A stretch of 64,000 nt of DNA from Chitinophaga sp. GbtcB8 (GCF_019091455.1 NZ_JAGXJN010000034.1:40240-104239), one strand, 5' to 3'; counted from the first letter of the stretch, positions 7,801 through 17,660 are shown. Notes: a model not told the origin generated them from the sequence alone. Made by a program: numbers and translations.

Positions 7801-10763
7801 TGCTGGTAAAACCCGGTTATGCAAATGCCGGCACCTATAATGTAACGGTGAAGGTATCAGATAACAGAAGCGGACTGGCTACCCGGCAATTCACCATTAC
7901 TGTAACAGACGTAAATCCCAACTATAAGGTATACGTTAATTTTACGGATGGCTCTTATACAGCCGGCAGCCCCTGGAACAATACCAACAGGAAACCCCTG
8001 CAGAACGATGTGTTTTCCGGCTGGAAAGATGATAAAGGCAGCGCCACCGGCATTAGCATGACCGTGCTTACGCTCTGGCAAACCGTGAACGGCGGCGCCA
8101 ATACCAATAACCAGGGCTATAATGCCGGTAGCAATGCAGGCCTGTACCCGGATAATGTAATGACCAGCAACTGGTGGACCAACACTGACAAACAAACCAT
8201 GCAGCTCAGCGGCCTGCCCACAGCATATAAATACTGCTTCACCTTTTATGGCAGCCGCTATGGCGTATCAGACAACCGCATTGCCAATTATACTATTAAC
8301 GGTACCAGCGTAACGCTGAACGCATCAAACAACACCAGCCAAACCGTAGCTATCAACAACATAAGGCCGGATAGCGCAGGCAATATTAAAATAGACCTGC
8401 AGCCTGCTGCAGGCTCCCAGTATGCTTACCTGAATGCGATGGTTATTACCGTTGTTTATGACGATGGTACTGCGCCTGCCCGGCCGGGTAATTTTACAGC
8501 CGCCAGTGTTACGCAGGGTGTAAAGCTAAGCTGGACAGACCAGGCGTATAATGAGGACAGCTATGAAGTATACCGCAGCCCCTCTAAAACAGACACCTTT
8601 ACGCTGATACATACCGGCGCGGCTAACGATACCGCCTATACGGATGCTGATGCGGCCAGCGGCCAAACCTGGTACTACAAGGTAAGGGCGGTTAACAGCC
8701 ACGGCGTTTCACCTTTTACAGATACTGCATCCATACTGGTGCCCAACAAAGCGCCGGTACTGGCAGCAATAGATAATGTGATCATAAAGGCAGACAGCAC
8801 CCGGCAGATAGCCCTTAGCGCTACAGATGCTACGGGCGACACTATAACCCTGCGTGCCAGCGGGTTCCCTGCCTTTGCCACGCTCAACGCCACCGGTAAT
8901 GGCGCTGCCACCCTGCAGCTGGCGCCTGCCAGCGCCAATATTGGCAAATACACGCTAACGGTGGTTGCAAAAGACAACAAGGGCGATTCCAGCAGCCAAA
9001 CCTTTACCGTACAGGTAACAGATAACAAAATATCTACCGTATATGTGAACTGCAACCAGGTACAACCAGCCGGCGCACCCTGGAACAACTTTAATTCGCT
9101 GCCCAATGTAAATGCAGGCATCAGTAATATGAAAGATGAAACCGGCGCAGGCAGCGGCATCAGCATTACCATACTGGATGCCTTTACCGGCGCCAATAAT
9201 GTAGGCGCTGTAACCGGTACCAACTCCGGCGTGTACCCGGATACAGTAATGCAAACATTCTTCTACGATCAAAGCAGCACCGCCAGGCGCATACGCCTCA
9301 GCGGCCTTTCCGCCACCCGTAAATACAACCTGGTATTCTTTGGCAGCCGTACCGCTGTATCAGATAACCGGAACACTATTTACGCAGCGGGCGGCGACAG
9401 CGTAATATTAAATGCAGCCAGCAATACAGCCAATACCGTGCAGCTCAATGGCCTGGCGCCGGATAGCAGCGGCAATATCATCTTTACCGTAAAACAGGCT
9501 CCCGGCTCCTTCTCCGCTTACCTGAATACGCTGGTAATACAGTCTTATGTGGATGATGGCATACCCATTGCCCCGGATAACCTGACCGCTACATCCGCCA
9601 GCAGAACCAGCATACAGCTGGCCTGGGCAGATAAGGCCAGCAATGAAACCGGCTACGAAATATGGCGTGCTAACAGCAAGAACGGCGCCTATACCGTGCT
9701 GGCTACCGTGGGCGCTAATATAGCCGCCTACACAGACAACAATGTCAGCGCCAACACCGTATATTATTATAAAGTAAGGACCCTGGCAGGTACTGCAGCC
9801 TCTGCATTCAGCAATATTGCCGGCGGCAGCACCATGGCCTACAGCCTAAGTATTAATTTTACTTCCGTAAACCTGGCGCCTGCCCCCTGGACGAACATCA
9901 CGGTATTACCGGATGCAGGGTACCGGGTTACTAACCTGAAAGATGATGGCAGCAATACCACCGGCGTTAATATGACCTTCCTGGCGCCCTTTGCAGGCTC
10001 TAACCCGGCCGGCAAACAAACCGGCAATAATAGCGGCGTGTACCCGGATAAAGTGCTGGCAGAATCTTTCTATACAGAAGGCGCAGATACTGCACGTATA
10101 AAAATGAGCGGGCTGGATCAGCTGAAAGAATACTCCTTTACCTTCCTGGGCAGCCGTGCAGATGTGGGCACCCGCATTACCGGTTACAAAATAGGCAGCC
10201 GTGCCGTAACACTGGATGCGAATAATAACACCCAGAACACGGTGACCATTGATAAGGTAAAACCGGATAATAACGGGGAGGTATATATAGACATTTACTC
10301 CACCTTCGACTTCGGTCACCTGAATGCAATGGTGGTAAAGGTATTCCCTGCTACAGACAGCACTAACCTTGAAACCCTGCCGGTAAACGGAGCTGCCGCC
10401 ACTATGGATAACGGGCGCAGCACCCAGACCATAGGGCTCATGGGCGCTATGAGCGGCGTAGCGGCAATAAATAACACGCCGGCGAATGCAGTGGAAGCGG
10501 TGACCGTATATCCCAACCCGTTCACCAGCTTTATTAACCTGAACTTTACCATAAGCAGCGGGCAAACCGCCAGCCGCATACAGGTAAGGTTAATAGATAT
10601 GAATGGGCGGCCAGTGCTGCTGAAAGACCTGGGCAACAAGGGCAGCGGCGCCTACCAGGAAAGGCTGGAGATCAACAACCAGCAGCTGCAGCGTGGCATA
10701 TACCTGTTACAGGTGCTGTCCGGTAACAACCAGATAAAAACACTTAAGCTGGTAAAACAGTAA
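4839..10763 (+). CDS. Giant T9SS-secreted esterase with Fn3/Ig modules (paralogue 1)
   Basis: A 1974-residue secreted protein. In order: signal peptide (1-24); alpha/beta-hydrolase head (about 60-295) with GYSAGG (Ser178), acid in FQGGKD and histidine in TQPHSIW; two Ig/PKD-like domains (300-448); four Fn3 domains (450-836); two cadherin/putative-Ig-like domains (841-1024); then three copies of a module of about 180 residues (1028-1209, 1397-1574, 1668-1839) alternating with Fn3 and Ig-like domains; and a T9SS type A sorting domain (about 1885-1974: VYPNPF..., L..M.G, ...G.Y..Q...G...K..KLVKQ). The head should act on an ester in polysaccharide or plant cell wall. The repeats probably bind carbohydrate, which is inference. 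Confidence 0.85.
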   Translation: MIKFYLRLVMLMLICTQSSFSWAQSVLDPNDAVVTYNSSKPPVKPAYNQIGKWVRSKILSWNTDDYKCYIYNDMQFRLLYPKNFNAADTTKKYPVTIVFHGTGSKGDIYNNEKQLEAGGTQHLAKRNNGSYDGFVIFPQNLTGFFGNTQYDYLVQIVTNFMAPQLHADIFRVTIDGYSAGGQATWDMLIRHPKFVAGATPISAAKDTYDDSIELWKAIPVWHFQGGKDGNPNPAVATLIQTSAVNAGANYKLTIYPTQPHSIWNIAWNEADFFPFIMRANKANPWPLYGHYQYCTGETVNTTLCLTAGFDAYQWRKNGAVIPGAAGNTLQVSSYGTYDARVRNGNTWSDWSPMPVVVGAKAPTITPAITTSGLQSNVLPTPEGKDSVVLSEPEGYDTYRWMKAGGTDTLGRNSTFAARDTGGYIARVTEKYGCSDNFSAPFRVIPANGAHAPDAAAGLIVSSLSQTQVKLNWIDKPSPAYNETFFEIYRTLTPGTRYQLVARVNADVLTYTDASLPTNTRFYYIIRAVNDNGAAPVSNEASAITKADTTAPVAPSALTKVSATRSTVRLKWGAATDNVGIDRYDVYVDGIKSYTTPKDSFAITVYGLNYRQVYNFVVKARDLAGNESPASNQVSVAAVNATDTITLGNVPSIPYSLTALAASFNQLQISWADSSGRASAFEIYRSTSSGGTYRIAATVAANLRTYTDGGLSANTSYYYKLKAINKYGSSDLSNYIQGTTSKAVSPTSPNALTATPVSNSRIDLQWTDRSNNETSFELYRSYNNNSTYVLLASLAASSGTTVQYSDTGLFANGVYYYKVLAKNGSATSGYSNEVTKQTLNSKPVITGAANQTMRYGTQLTYHITATDPDNEPVTLAVTNLPAFASVTDSSTDNFTVTFSPAQADTGAYTITATSADQHNGITTQTFTLNVDDNYQPVLSPIANITLAEKDSLQVSLSASDANAADTAIWTVTGLPSFATLTPAGHTAQLLVKPGYANAGTYNVTVKVSDNRSGLATRQFTITVTDVNPNYKVYVNFTDGSYTAGSPWNNTNRKPLQNDVFSGWKDDKGSATGISMTVLTLWQTVNGGANTNNQGYNAGSNAGLYPDNVMTSNWWTNTDKQTMQLSGLPTAYKYCFTFYGSRYGVSDNRIANYTINGTSVTLNASNNTSQTVAINNIRPDSAGNIKIDLQPAAGSQYAYLNAMVITVVYDDGTAPARPGNFTAASVTQGVKLSWTDQAYNEDSYEVYRSPSKTDTFTLIHTGAANDTAYTDADAASGQTWYYKVRAVNSHGVSPFTDTASILVPNKAPVLAAIDNVIIKADSTRQIALSATDATGDTITLRASGFPAFATLNATGNGAATLQLAPASANIGKYTLTVVAKDNKGDSSSQTFTVQVTDNKISTVYVNCNQVQPAGAPWNNFNSLPNVNAGISNMKDETGAGSGISITILDAFTGANNVGAVTGTNSGVYPDTVMQTFFYDQSSTARRIRLSGLSATRKYNLVFFGSRTAVSDNRNTIYAAGGDSVILNAASNTANTVQLNGLAPDSSGNIIFTVKQAPGSFSAYLNTLVIQSYVDDGIPIAPDNLTATSASRTSIQLAWADKASNETGYEIWRANSKNGAYTVLATVGANIAAYTDNNVSANTVYYYKVRTLAGTAASAFSNIAGGSTMAYSLSINFTSVNLAPAPWTNITVLPDAGYRVTNLKDDGSNTTGVNMTFLAPFAGSNPAGKQTGNNSGVYPDKVLAESFYTEGADTARIKMSGLDQLKEYSFTFLGSRADVGTRITGYKIGSRAVTLDANNNTQNTVTIDKVKPDNNGEVYIDIYSTFDFGHLNAMVVKVFPATDSTNLETLPVNGAAATMDNGRSTQTIGLMGAMSGVAAINNTPANAVEAVTVYPNPFTSFINLNFTISSGQTASRIQVRLIDMNGRPVLLKDLGNKGSGAYQERLEINNQQLQRGIYLLQVLSGNNQIKTLKLVKQ

Positions 10764-10960
10764 AATAATACTCCCTTTACAAGGGCTGGCTAAGAAGTAA
10801 CTGCAGGCAGGTAAGCAGCGGTACTTTTTGGCCGGCCCTTCATATTTTATAACACCCTTATTTTAGCCTTCCCCAAAACGGTTATTGCACAAATCAGGAG
10901 GTTTACCAGTAATTTTACGCCATTTACCAACTTTTAACTACCGGGAATATTTTTATTCTC
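10764..10960. other. Spacer after giant gene 1, weak hairpin
   Basis: Of the 348 bases between the giant genes, the first part holds one inverted pair, AAGGGCTGGC (10781-10790) and GCCGGCCCTT (10831-10840), followed by an AT-rich run. It could be a poor terminator with a 40-base loop. I see no gene here. Confidence 0.3.
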
Positions 10961-11111
10961 TAAATTGCGATGAATATATCGAGTAGGGACAATTCCACTT
11001 CTTTTCGACCATCTCCTGAGAAAACTCTCCTATACTTAATAATTTAACCATCACTTCCGATGAAAGAGCCTGGTAACAATTAATTATTACCCGGATACTC
11101 AATCATTTTAT
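10961..11111 (+). promoter_or_regulatory. Conserved promoter and leader of giant gene 2
   Basis: Counterpart of the leader before giant gene 1: -7-like TAAATTGC at 10961-10968, ATGAAAGAGCCTGGTAACAA from 11060 and the GGTAA..TTACC pairing. The upstream frame here is only MKEPGNN, stopping at 11083, and it is out of frame with the real ATG at 11112, whereas in copy 1 it is in frame. This argues that the nucleotide element, or only its first seven codons, is what is kept. Confidence 0.5.
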
Positions 11112-14100
11112 ATGATCAAATTTTACCTCCGCTTAATGCTGGTGATGCTTACATGCATATGCACGCAGCAAACATGGGCACAAGTGCTGAATCCAAGCGA
11201 TCCAGTAGTCACCTACAACTCAGCCAACCCGCCCACACAGCCAGCATGGGGGCAGATTGGTAAATGGGTAAGGACCAAACGTGTTAGCTGGAACAGCGAC
11301 ACATACAAATGTTACATCTACAAGGGCATGCAGTTCCGCCTGATGTATCCCAAAAACTTCAACGCTGCGGACACTTCCAAAAAGTATCCCCTCATCATCT
11401 TCTTCCACGGTATTGGGGAGAAGGGATCTATCTATGACAATGAGTACCAGCTGTATCATGGAGGTCAGATACATCAGAGCCGGGTACTATCCGGAGCATT
11501 TGACGGCTTTCTCCTGTATGCGCAGAATAATGGCGGATACTGGGGAAATACCCAATATGATTACATGAATGAGCTCATTAACAACTTCTTTATCCAGCAG
11601 CTTAATGTGGATCCTTTCCGCTGTATGATCGAAGGTCTTTCCGGGGGCGGTATGGCCACCTGGGATTTTCTGTTCCGTTACCCCAAGCTGGTAGCGGCAG
11701 CTACGCCTATCAGCGCGGCAAATGATACCTATGATAATTATGTACAAAGCTGGAAATACACGCCCCTCTGGCAATTCCAGGGTGGTGTGGATAAGAACCC
11801 CGCACCGGCTGTAGCACTGATGATCCAGACCGCAGCACAGAATGCGGGCGCCAACTATAAATTAAAGATCTACGACGGTCAGGGCCACGGCGTATGGAAC
11901 TTAGCCTGGGGCGAATCGGACTATTTCCCCTTTATGTCCCGCGCCTATAAGTCCAACCCATGGGCTTTATATGGCAGAACGGAATTTTGTCCCGGTGACC
12001 CGGTAAATACCACCCTGGGGCTTACCGCAGGATTCGATGCTTATGAGTGGCGGAAAGACGGCGCACTCATATCTGGCGCTAACAGCAATACGCTGCTGGT
12101 GACCAGTTTTGGTACGTATACAGCCAGGGTAAGAAGCGGCAGCAGGTGGTCCCAGTGGTCGCCTATCCCTGTTGTAGTGCAAACCAAAGCGCCTACCGTA
12201 ACGCCTAATATACAAATGGCCGGCCTGCAGAGTAATGTACTGCCCACACCGGAAGGTAAGGACAGTGTAATACTTTCTTTGCCGGATGGTTATGCCTCTT
12301 ACGCATGGATGAAGAGCGGTGGTACAGATACCTTAGGCAGGGCAATGAACTTCACTGCCCGTGAAACCGGCAGTTATATTGCCAGGGTAACCGAACAATA
12401 CGGTTGCTCCAGCAGCTTCTCCACTCCTTTCCCGGTTATTAATGCGGCTGGCGCCAATGCGCCTGATCCTGCCGGTGGATTACTGGTTACGCCATTGTCC
12501 AAAACACAGCTTAAGCTTAACTGGACGGATAAGCCATCCCCGCTTTATAACGAAACCGCATTTGAATTATACCGCGCCGCAACTGCCGGTGGTCCCTACA
12601 CCTTGGTAGGTAAGGTGAATGCAGATGTGCTCACCTTTACTGACGCCGGCCTGATGGCCAATACCCGCTACTATTACATTGTACGTGCCGTAAATAATAA
12701 CGGCGCAGCACCGGTGAGCAGCGAGGCAAACGGCCTTACCCTGGCGGATAACCAAAAGCCCACAGCTCCGGGCAGCCTGGCACAGTCCGGCGCCACCCGC
12801 AGCTCCGTGAACCTTACCTGGACTGCCTCTACGGACGATGTAGGCATCGATAAATACGATATTTATTTTAACGGCAAAAAGACCTTTACTGTTCCAGCCG
12901 GCACTACTTCCTTTGCAGCTTACGGCTTAGCGGCCAAGACTATTTACACGGTAGTGATCAAGGCCAGGGACCTTGCCGGCAACGAATCTCCGGCCAGTAA
13001 CCAGGTAACAGTAGCTACCTATCAAAGTGGTCTTAACTACAAGTACTACACCACTACTGCCAGCTGGACGGCATTACCCGACTTTAATACTTTACTGCCC
13101 GCCAAAACAGGCGTAGTGTCTACAGTAAGCACCAGCCCAAGAACACAAAGCGACCGGTTTGCATTCATCTGGCAGGGATGGATCAACATCCCCACCACTG
13201 GTAACTATACATTTGAGACCAACTCAGATGCAGGCAGCAAGGTATACATCGGCAGCGAAGTATATGATCCCGCTGCAACGCCGCTCGTGAATAATGATGG
13301 CGTACACAGCTCACAATACAGGGAAGGCACTATTAACCTTACCAAAGGCACATACCCGATCATTGTTACTTATTTTGAAGTAACCGGTTCGGATAACATT
13401 ACCCTGTACTGGAAAAATACCGCCAACGGCGTAGGCAGCCGTCAGTCCATACCTTCCCAGTATTTCATTGATACGCTTAACCTGGGCGCTGCACCGTTAG
13501 CACCCAGCCAGGTAGCTGTAGCAGTAGTATCCCACAAGGCGCTGCGCGTAACCTGGAAGGATAACAGCAGCAATGAAACAGGTTTTGAACTGTACAGGAG
13601 CACCAGCTCAAACGGTACCTATACCATTGTTACAACAACAGGCCCCAACGTGATAACTTATACAGATACCACGTTGAATGCCAATACTACTTATTACTAC
13701 AGGCTCAAGTCAATTAACCTGGCTGGCGCCTCTTCCAACTCTTCTTCTGCCAGCGGCAAAACGCAGGTATTGCCATCAATACCCACTGCGCCCAATACGC
13801 TTACAGCTACGGCTGTTTCCGGTACGCAGATCAACCTGGCCTGGAAAGATAACTCCAGCAACGAAACAGGTTTTGAAATATACCGCTCCGCCAACACCAA
13901 TGCCAATTACGTGCTCATAGCCACCACGGCAGCGAATGCAACAGCAAATGCATCTTACTCAGATCAGGACCTGTTCCCCAACGCACGTTACTACTATCGC
14001 GTAAGGGCTAAAAACGACGGCGGTAACAGCGGTTACACCAACGAGGTGAATACGCTTACGCAGAACAGCCTGCCGGTGATCACCGACATTCCTGACAGGA

Positions 14101-17100
14101 CTATGCGTTACGGCACTACCCTGTCCTTTAATGTAGGCGCCAGCGATCCGGACGAAGAAGATGTAAGCCTAACGGCTACCAATGCACCGGCCTTTGTTTC
14201 TTACGGGGATGATGGCAGCGGCGGTATCCTCCTTACCTTTAACCCGGGCATAGGCGATCAGGGTACTTATAATATCCAGATCACCGCTACAGACCAGCAT
14301 GGCGGCGTAAGCAACAAAATCTTCGCCCTCGTTGTGAATGACAACTACCTGCCGGTACTGAGCCCGATCAATAACGTAAGCGTAGCCGAAAAAGGCAGCG
14401 CTACTGTAAACCTCAGCTCCAGCGATCAGAACGCCAGCGATCCTACCAACTGGACCGCCACCGGCTTACCTGCGTTTGCTACGCTTACACCTAACGGCAA
14501 CACCGCCACTATACAGCTGGCGCCCGGTTATGCCGATGGTGGCGCTTACCCGGTAACGATCAAGGTAGATGATGGTAAAGGCGGCTTTGATACTAAAGAC
14601 TTTACGATCACGGTAACCAATGTGAACCCCAACTATGCGGTATATGTGAACTTCACAGATGGCGCATACCAGGGCGCTGCTCCATGGAATAATACCAATA
14701 AACGTCCGGCACAGGGCGATGTATTCCCCAACCTGCTTAACAACAGCGGGCAGAACTCCGGTATCTCCATGAGCGTGCTTACGCCATGGCAAACCATAAA
14801 CGGCGGCAGCAATACCAACAACCAGGGTGCTAACACTACCGGTGTATACCCGGCCAATGTAATGACCAGCAGCTGGTGGACACAGGCTGTGGCGCAAACC
14901 ATACGCCTCACAGGCCTGAATTCAAAATACAAATACAGCTTTACGTTCTTTGGCAGCCGCGCCGGTATCAGCGATGCCCGCGTAGCCAGCTACACTATTA
15001 ACGGTGTAAGCGTAACACTGAACGGAACCAATAACTCAACACAGACCGTTAATATCAACTCCATAAGCCCGGGTGCAGATAGCAGCATTACTATTAACAT
15101 AGCACCGGCTGCCGGCTCTACTTATGCATACATCAACGCCATGGTGGTGAATGCAGCCTTTGATGATTCAACGGCACCGGCCAAACCGGGTAACTTTATC
15201 GCCACCGCACAAACCAACGGCGTTAGGCTTAGCTGGACAGACCAGGCGTATAATGAAACCGGCTACGAAGTATCCCGCTCAGCTACACAGGGTGGCGCAT
15301 TCACAGTGCTGAACGATGGCTCCTCTAACGCCAACGACACTACGTATACAGATCTGAATGCCACCAGCGGTCAAACCTGGTACTACAGGGTAAGGGCGCT
15401 CAACCAGTATGGCAGCTCTCCATATACGGATACCGTGGCAGTGATTATACCCAACAGGCCCCCGGCACTGGCTGCTATTGCTAACGTAAACATGAAGACG
15501 GATGCTGTACTACAGATACCTGTAACAGCTACAGATGCAGCAGGCGATGTGATCACGCTATCAGCTACCGGCCTCCCGGCCTTCGCTAACCTGCAAACGA
15601 ATGGCAACGGCACTGGCTCCATTAACCTGGCTCCCGGCGGTACAGACATTGGTAAGTATACCATTACTGTAAAAGCTACCGACAACCAGGGCGGCTCCAG
15701 CACCCAGACCTTTACCGTACAGGTAACAGATAAGAAGATCAGCTCCGTATATGTGAACTGTAACCTGGTAGAACCTGCCAGCGCACCATGGAACAACTTT
15801 AATGCACTGCCCAACACCAACGCAGGTATCAATAATATGCAGGATGAAGCAGGCGCCGCCAGCGGCATCAACGTAACCATCCTGGATATATTCACCGGCG
15901 CTAACAATGTAGGCGCAGTAACCGGCGATAACTCCGGCGTATTCCCGGATAACGTGATGCACACGTTCTTCTATGACCAGAGCGGCACCGACAAACGCAT
16001 CCGCATCAGCGGCCTGTCAGCTGCCCGCAAATACAACCTGGTATTCTTTGGCAGCCGTGAAAGCGTATCCGATAACAGGAACACCACTTATGGTGCAGGC
16101 GGACAAACCGTTACACTCAACGCAGCCAGCAACACCAGCAACACAGTACAGCTCAATGGCCTTACACCAGACGGCGACGGTAATATCATCTTTACCGTAA
16201 GGCAGGCCAGCGGCTCCTTCTCTGCATACCTGAATGCTTTTGTCATCCAGTCTTATGTAGATGATGGTACACCGTTGGCACCGGCCAACCTGGTAGCTAC
16301 CTCTAACTCCAGGACCAATATACAGCTTACCTGGGCAGATAAATCCAACAACGAAACCGGGTATGAAGTATGGCGCTCAACCACCCGTAACGGTACGTAC
16401 AGCCTGCTGGCTACCGTGGGCACAAATGTGACCACTTACACCAACACCGGCTTAGCACCCAACACCGTGTTCTACTACAAGGTAAGGGCAATAGCAAGTG
16501 GTGTACAGTCAGCCTACAGCAACATTGCAGCAGGTGGTACACTGGCATACGGCATTTATGTAGACTTTACGGTTACCCAGATCTATGGTGCGCCGTGGAA
16601 TGCTACCGCTGCCCTGCCAAACGCCGGCCTGGCCTGGAATAACCTGAAGGATGATGTAGGTAACACCACCAGCGTAGACCTGAGCATTGTGAACAACTTC
16701 ACCGGTACTAACCCGGCGGGTGCACAAACTGGTAATAACAGCGGCGTATATCCTGACAAGGTGCTGGCAGAGTCTTACTACACAGAAACAGATACTGCTG
16801 TAATGCTGGTAAGCGGCCTGGATCTTACTAAACAGTACTCCTTCACCTTCCTGGGCAGCCGCGTTAGCGGTGGCACAAGGGTAACGGCCTACAAGATCGG
16901 CACTAAGGTGGTAACACTGGATGCAAATGATAATACCAGCAACACCGTTACAATAGAAAATGTAGTGCCGAACAGCAATGGTGAAGTAACCATCACGGTT
17001 TACACTGCCCTTAACTACGGCTACATTAATGCGATGGTGATCAAGGCCTTCCCGCCGGATGACAGCACCACCCTGCAAAGCCTGCCTAACGGCGGCGGCA

Positions 17101-17465
17101 CAATGGCCAATGGCCGCAGTACCAATACCGTTGGTATCATGGGCGCCCTGACACCTGGTTTACAGCAGGCCGCTAATACCCTGGCAGATGATGTAGATGG
17201 AGTAACCGTTGAAAACGTATATCCGAATCCGTTCAGCAGCTATATTAACCTGGCCATTCGCCAGACAAAAGAAACCCGTATACTCATCCGCTTACTGGAT
17301 GGTAACGGCCGCCTGATACTGGCCAAAGACCTGGGTAAGAGAAGTGGTGGTGTGTACCAGGAAAGAATAGATGTAGGCAGCAATGCATTGGGCAATGGCC
17401 TGTACCTGCTGCAGATCCTTTCTGAGAACAAACCAGTGAAGACGATCAAGCTGATCAGACATTAG
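11112..17465 (+). CDS. Giant T9SS-secreted esterase with PA14 domain (paralogue 2)
   Basis: A 2117-residue paralogue of the preceding gene with the same domain order and the same T9SS tail (VYPNPFSSYINL...KTIKLIRH). The nucleophile elbow reads GLSGGG (Ser177), with acid in FQGGVD and histidine in GQGHGVW. It is 143 residues longer, almost exactly the length of a PA14 domain at about residues 640-790 (YKYYTTTASWTALPDF...WQGWINIPTTGNYTFETNSDAGSKVYI...ITLYWKN), placed after the second Fn3 domain where copy 1 has only a short linker. PA14 domains usually bind sugars. The three modules lie near 1174-1352, 1542-1718 and 1813-1980. Confidence 0.85.
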   Translation: MIKFYLRLMLVMLTCICTQQTWAQVLNPSDPVVTYNSANPPTQPAWGQIGKWVRTKRVSWNSDTYKCYIYKGMQFRLMYPKNFNAADTSKKYPLIIFFHGIGEKGSIYDNEYQLYHGGQIHQSRVLSGAFDGFLLYAQNNGGYWGNTQYDYMNELINNFFIQQLNVDPFRCMIEGLSGGGMATWDFLFRYPKLVAAATPISAANDTYDNYVQSWKYTPLWQFQGGVDKNPAPAVALMIQTAAQNAGANYKLKIYDGQGHGVWNLAWGESDYFPFMSRAYKSNPWALYGRTEFCPGDPVNTTLGLTAGFDAYEWRKDGALISGANSNTLLVTSFGTYTARVRSGSRWSQWSPIPVVVQTKAPTVTPNIQMAGLQSNVLPTPEGKDSVILSLPDGYASYAWMKSGGTDTLGRAMNFTARETGSYIARVTEQYGCSSSFSTPFPVINAAGANAPDPAGGLLVTPLSKTQLKLNWTDKPSPLYNETAFELYRAATAGGPYTLVGKVNADVLTFTDAGLMANTRYYYIVRAVNNNGAAPVSSEANGLTLADNQKPTAPGSLAQSGATRSSVNLTWTASTDDVGIDKYDIYFNGKKTFTVPAGTTSFAAYGLAAKTIYTVVIKARDLAGNESPASNQVTVATYQSGLNYKYYTTTASWTALPDFNTLLPAKTGVVSTVSTSPRTQSDRFAFIWQGWINIPTTGNYTFETNSDAGSKVYIGSEVYDPAATPLVNNDGVHSSQYREGTINLTKGTYPIIVTYFEVTGSDNITLYWKNTANGVGSRQSIPSQYFIDTLNLGAAPLAPSQVAVAVVSHKALRVTWKDNSSNETGFELYRSTSSNGTYTIVTTTGPNVITYTDTTLNANTTYYYRLKSINLAGASSNSSSASGKTQVLPSIPTAPNTLTATAVSGTQINLAWKDNSSNETGFEIYRSANTNANYVLIATTAANATANASYSDQDLFPNARYYYRVRAKNDGGNSGYTNEVNTLTQNSLPVITDIPDRTMRYGTTLSFNVGASDPDEEDVSLTATNAPAFVSYGDDGSGGILLTFNPGIGDQGTYNIQITATDQHGGVSNKIFALVVNDNYLPVLSPINNVSVAEKGSATVNLSSSDQNASDPTNWTATGLPAFATLTPNGNTATIQLAPGYADGGAYPVTIKVDDGKGGFDTKDFTITVTNVNPNYAVYVNFTDGAYQGAAPWNNTNKRPAQGDVFPNLLNNSGQNSGISMSVLTPWQTINGGSNTNNQGANTTGVYPANVMTSSWWTQAVAQTIRLTGLNSKYKYSFTFFGSRAGISDARVASYTINGVSVTLNGTNNSTQTVNINSISPGADSSITINIAPAAGSTYAYINAMVVNAAFDDSTAPAKPGNFIATAQTNGVRLSWTDQAYNETGYEVSRSATQGGAFTVLNDGSSNANDTTYTDLNATSGQTWYYRVRALNQYGSSPYTDTVAVIIPNRPPALAAIANVNMKTDAVLQIPVTATDAAGDVITLSATGLPAFANLQTNGNGTGSINLAPGGTDIGKYTITVKATDNQGGSSTQTFTVQVTDKKISSVYVNCNLVEPASAPWNNFNALPNTNAGINNMQDEAGAASGINVTILDIFTGANNVGAVTGDNSGVFPDNVMHTFFYDQSGTDKRIRISGLSAARKYNLVFFGSRESVSDNRNTTYGAGGQTVTLNAASNTSNTVQLNGLTPDGDGNIIFTVRQASGSFSAYLNAFVIQSYVDDGTPLAPANLVATSNSRTNIQLTWADKSNNETGYEVWRSTTRNGTYSLLATVGTNVTTYTNTGLAPNTVFYYKVRAIASGVQSAYSNIAAGGTLAYGIYVDFTVTQIYGAPWNATAALPNAGLAWNNLKDDVGNTTSVDLSIVNNFTGTNPAGAQTGNNSGVYPDKVLAESYYTETDTAVMLVSGLDLTKQYSFTFLGSRVSGGTRVTAYKIGTKVVTLDANDNTSNTVTIENVVPNSNGEVTITVYTALNYGYINAMVIKAFPPDDSTTLQSLPNGGGTMANGRSTNTVGIMGALTPGLQQAANTLADDVDGVTVENVYPNPFSSYINLAIRQTKETRILIRLLDGNGRLILAKDLGKRSGGVYQERIDVGSNALGNGLYLLQILSENKPVKTIKLIRH

Positions 17466-17660
17466 ACATTAGATTTTAGCTCTTAGATTTTAGATTTAGA
17501 TTTAGATTTAGATTTGACCGGAGCGGACGTATTGTCCGCCCTGGTCAGGATCTAAAGAAAATTAAACAATAGGATTTTAGATCTTAGATTACGATCCTAG
17601 ATTTGACCGGAGCGGATAAGACCCGCCGCTATCAGATCTAAAATCGTAAATCTAAGATCG
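17466..17660. repeat. Intergenic word-repeat, family A, with two hairpin copies
   Basis: Many near-copies of TTAGATTTTAGAT on the left and of ATCTAAAATCGTAAATCT on the right. Between them are two related imperfect palindromes beginning GATTTGACCGGAGCGGA (17511-17553 and 17599-17639). Family A words recur at 19983-20005 and 37760-37808. Confidence 0.65.

Noticed and set aside
4839..17465. Minus-strand frames of 100-240 residues inside the giant genes
   Set aside because: They are shadows of Thr/Asn/Ala-rich repeat coding sequence and have no recognisable domains.
17466..17660. CRISPR array in the repeated intergenic DNA
   Set aside because: The repeats are short, imperfect and partly inverted, with no unique spacers of even length, and no cas genes are present.
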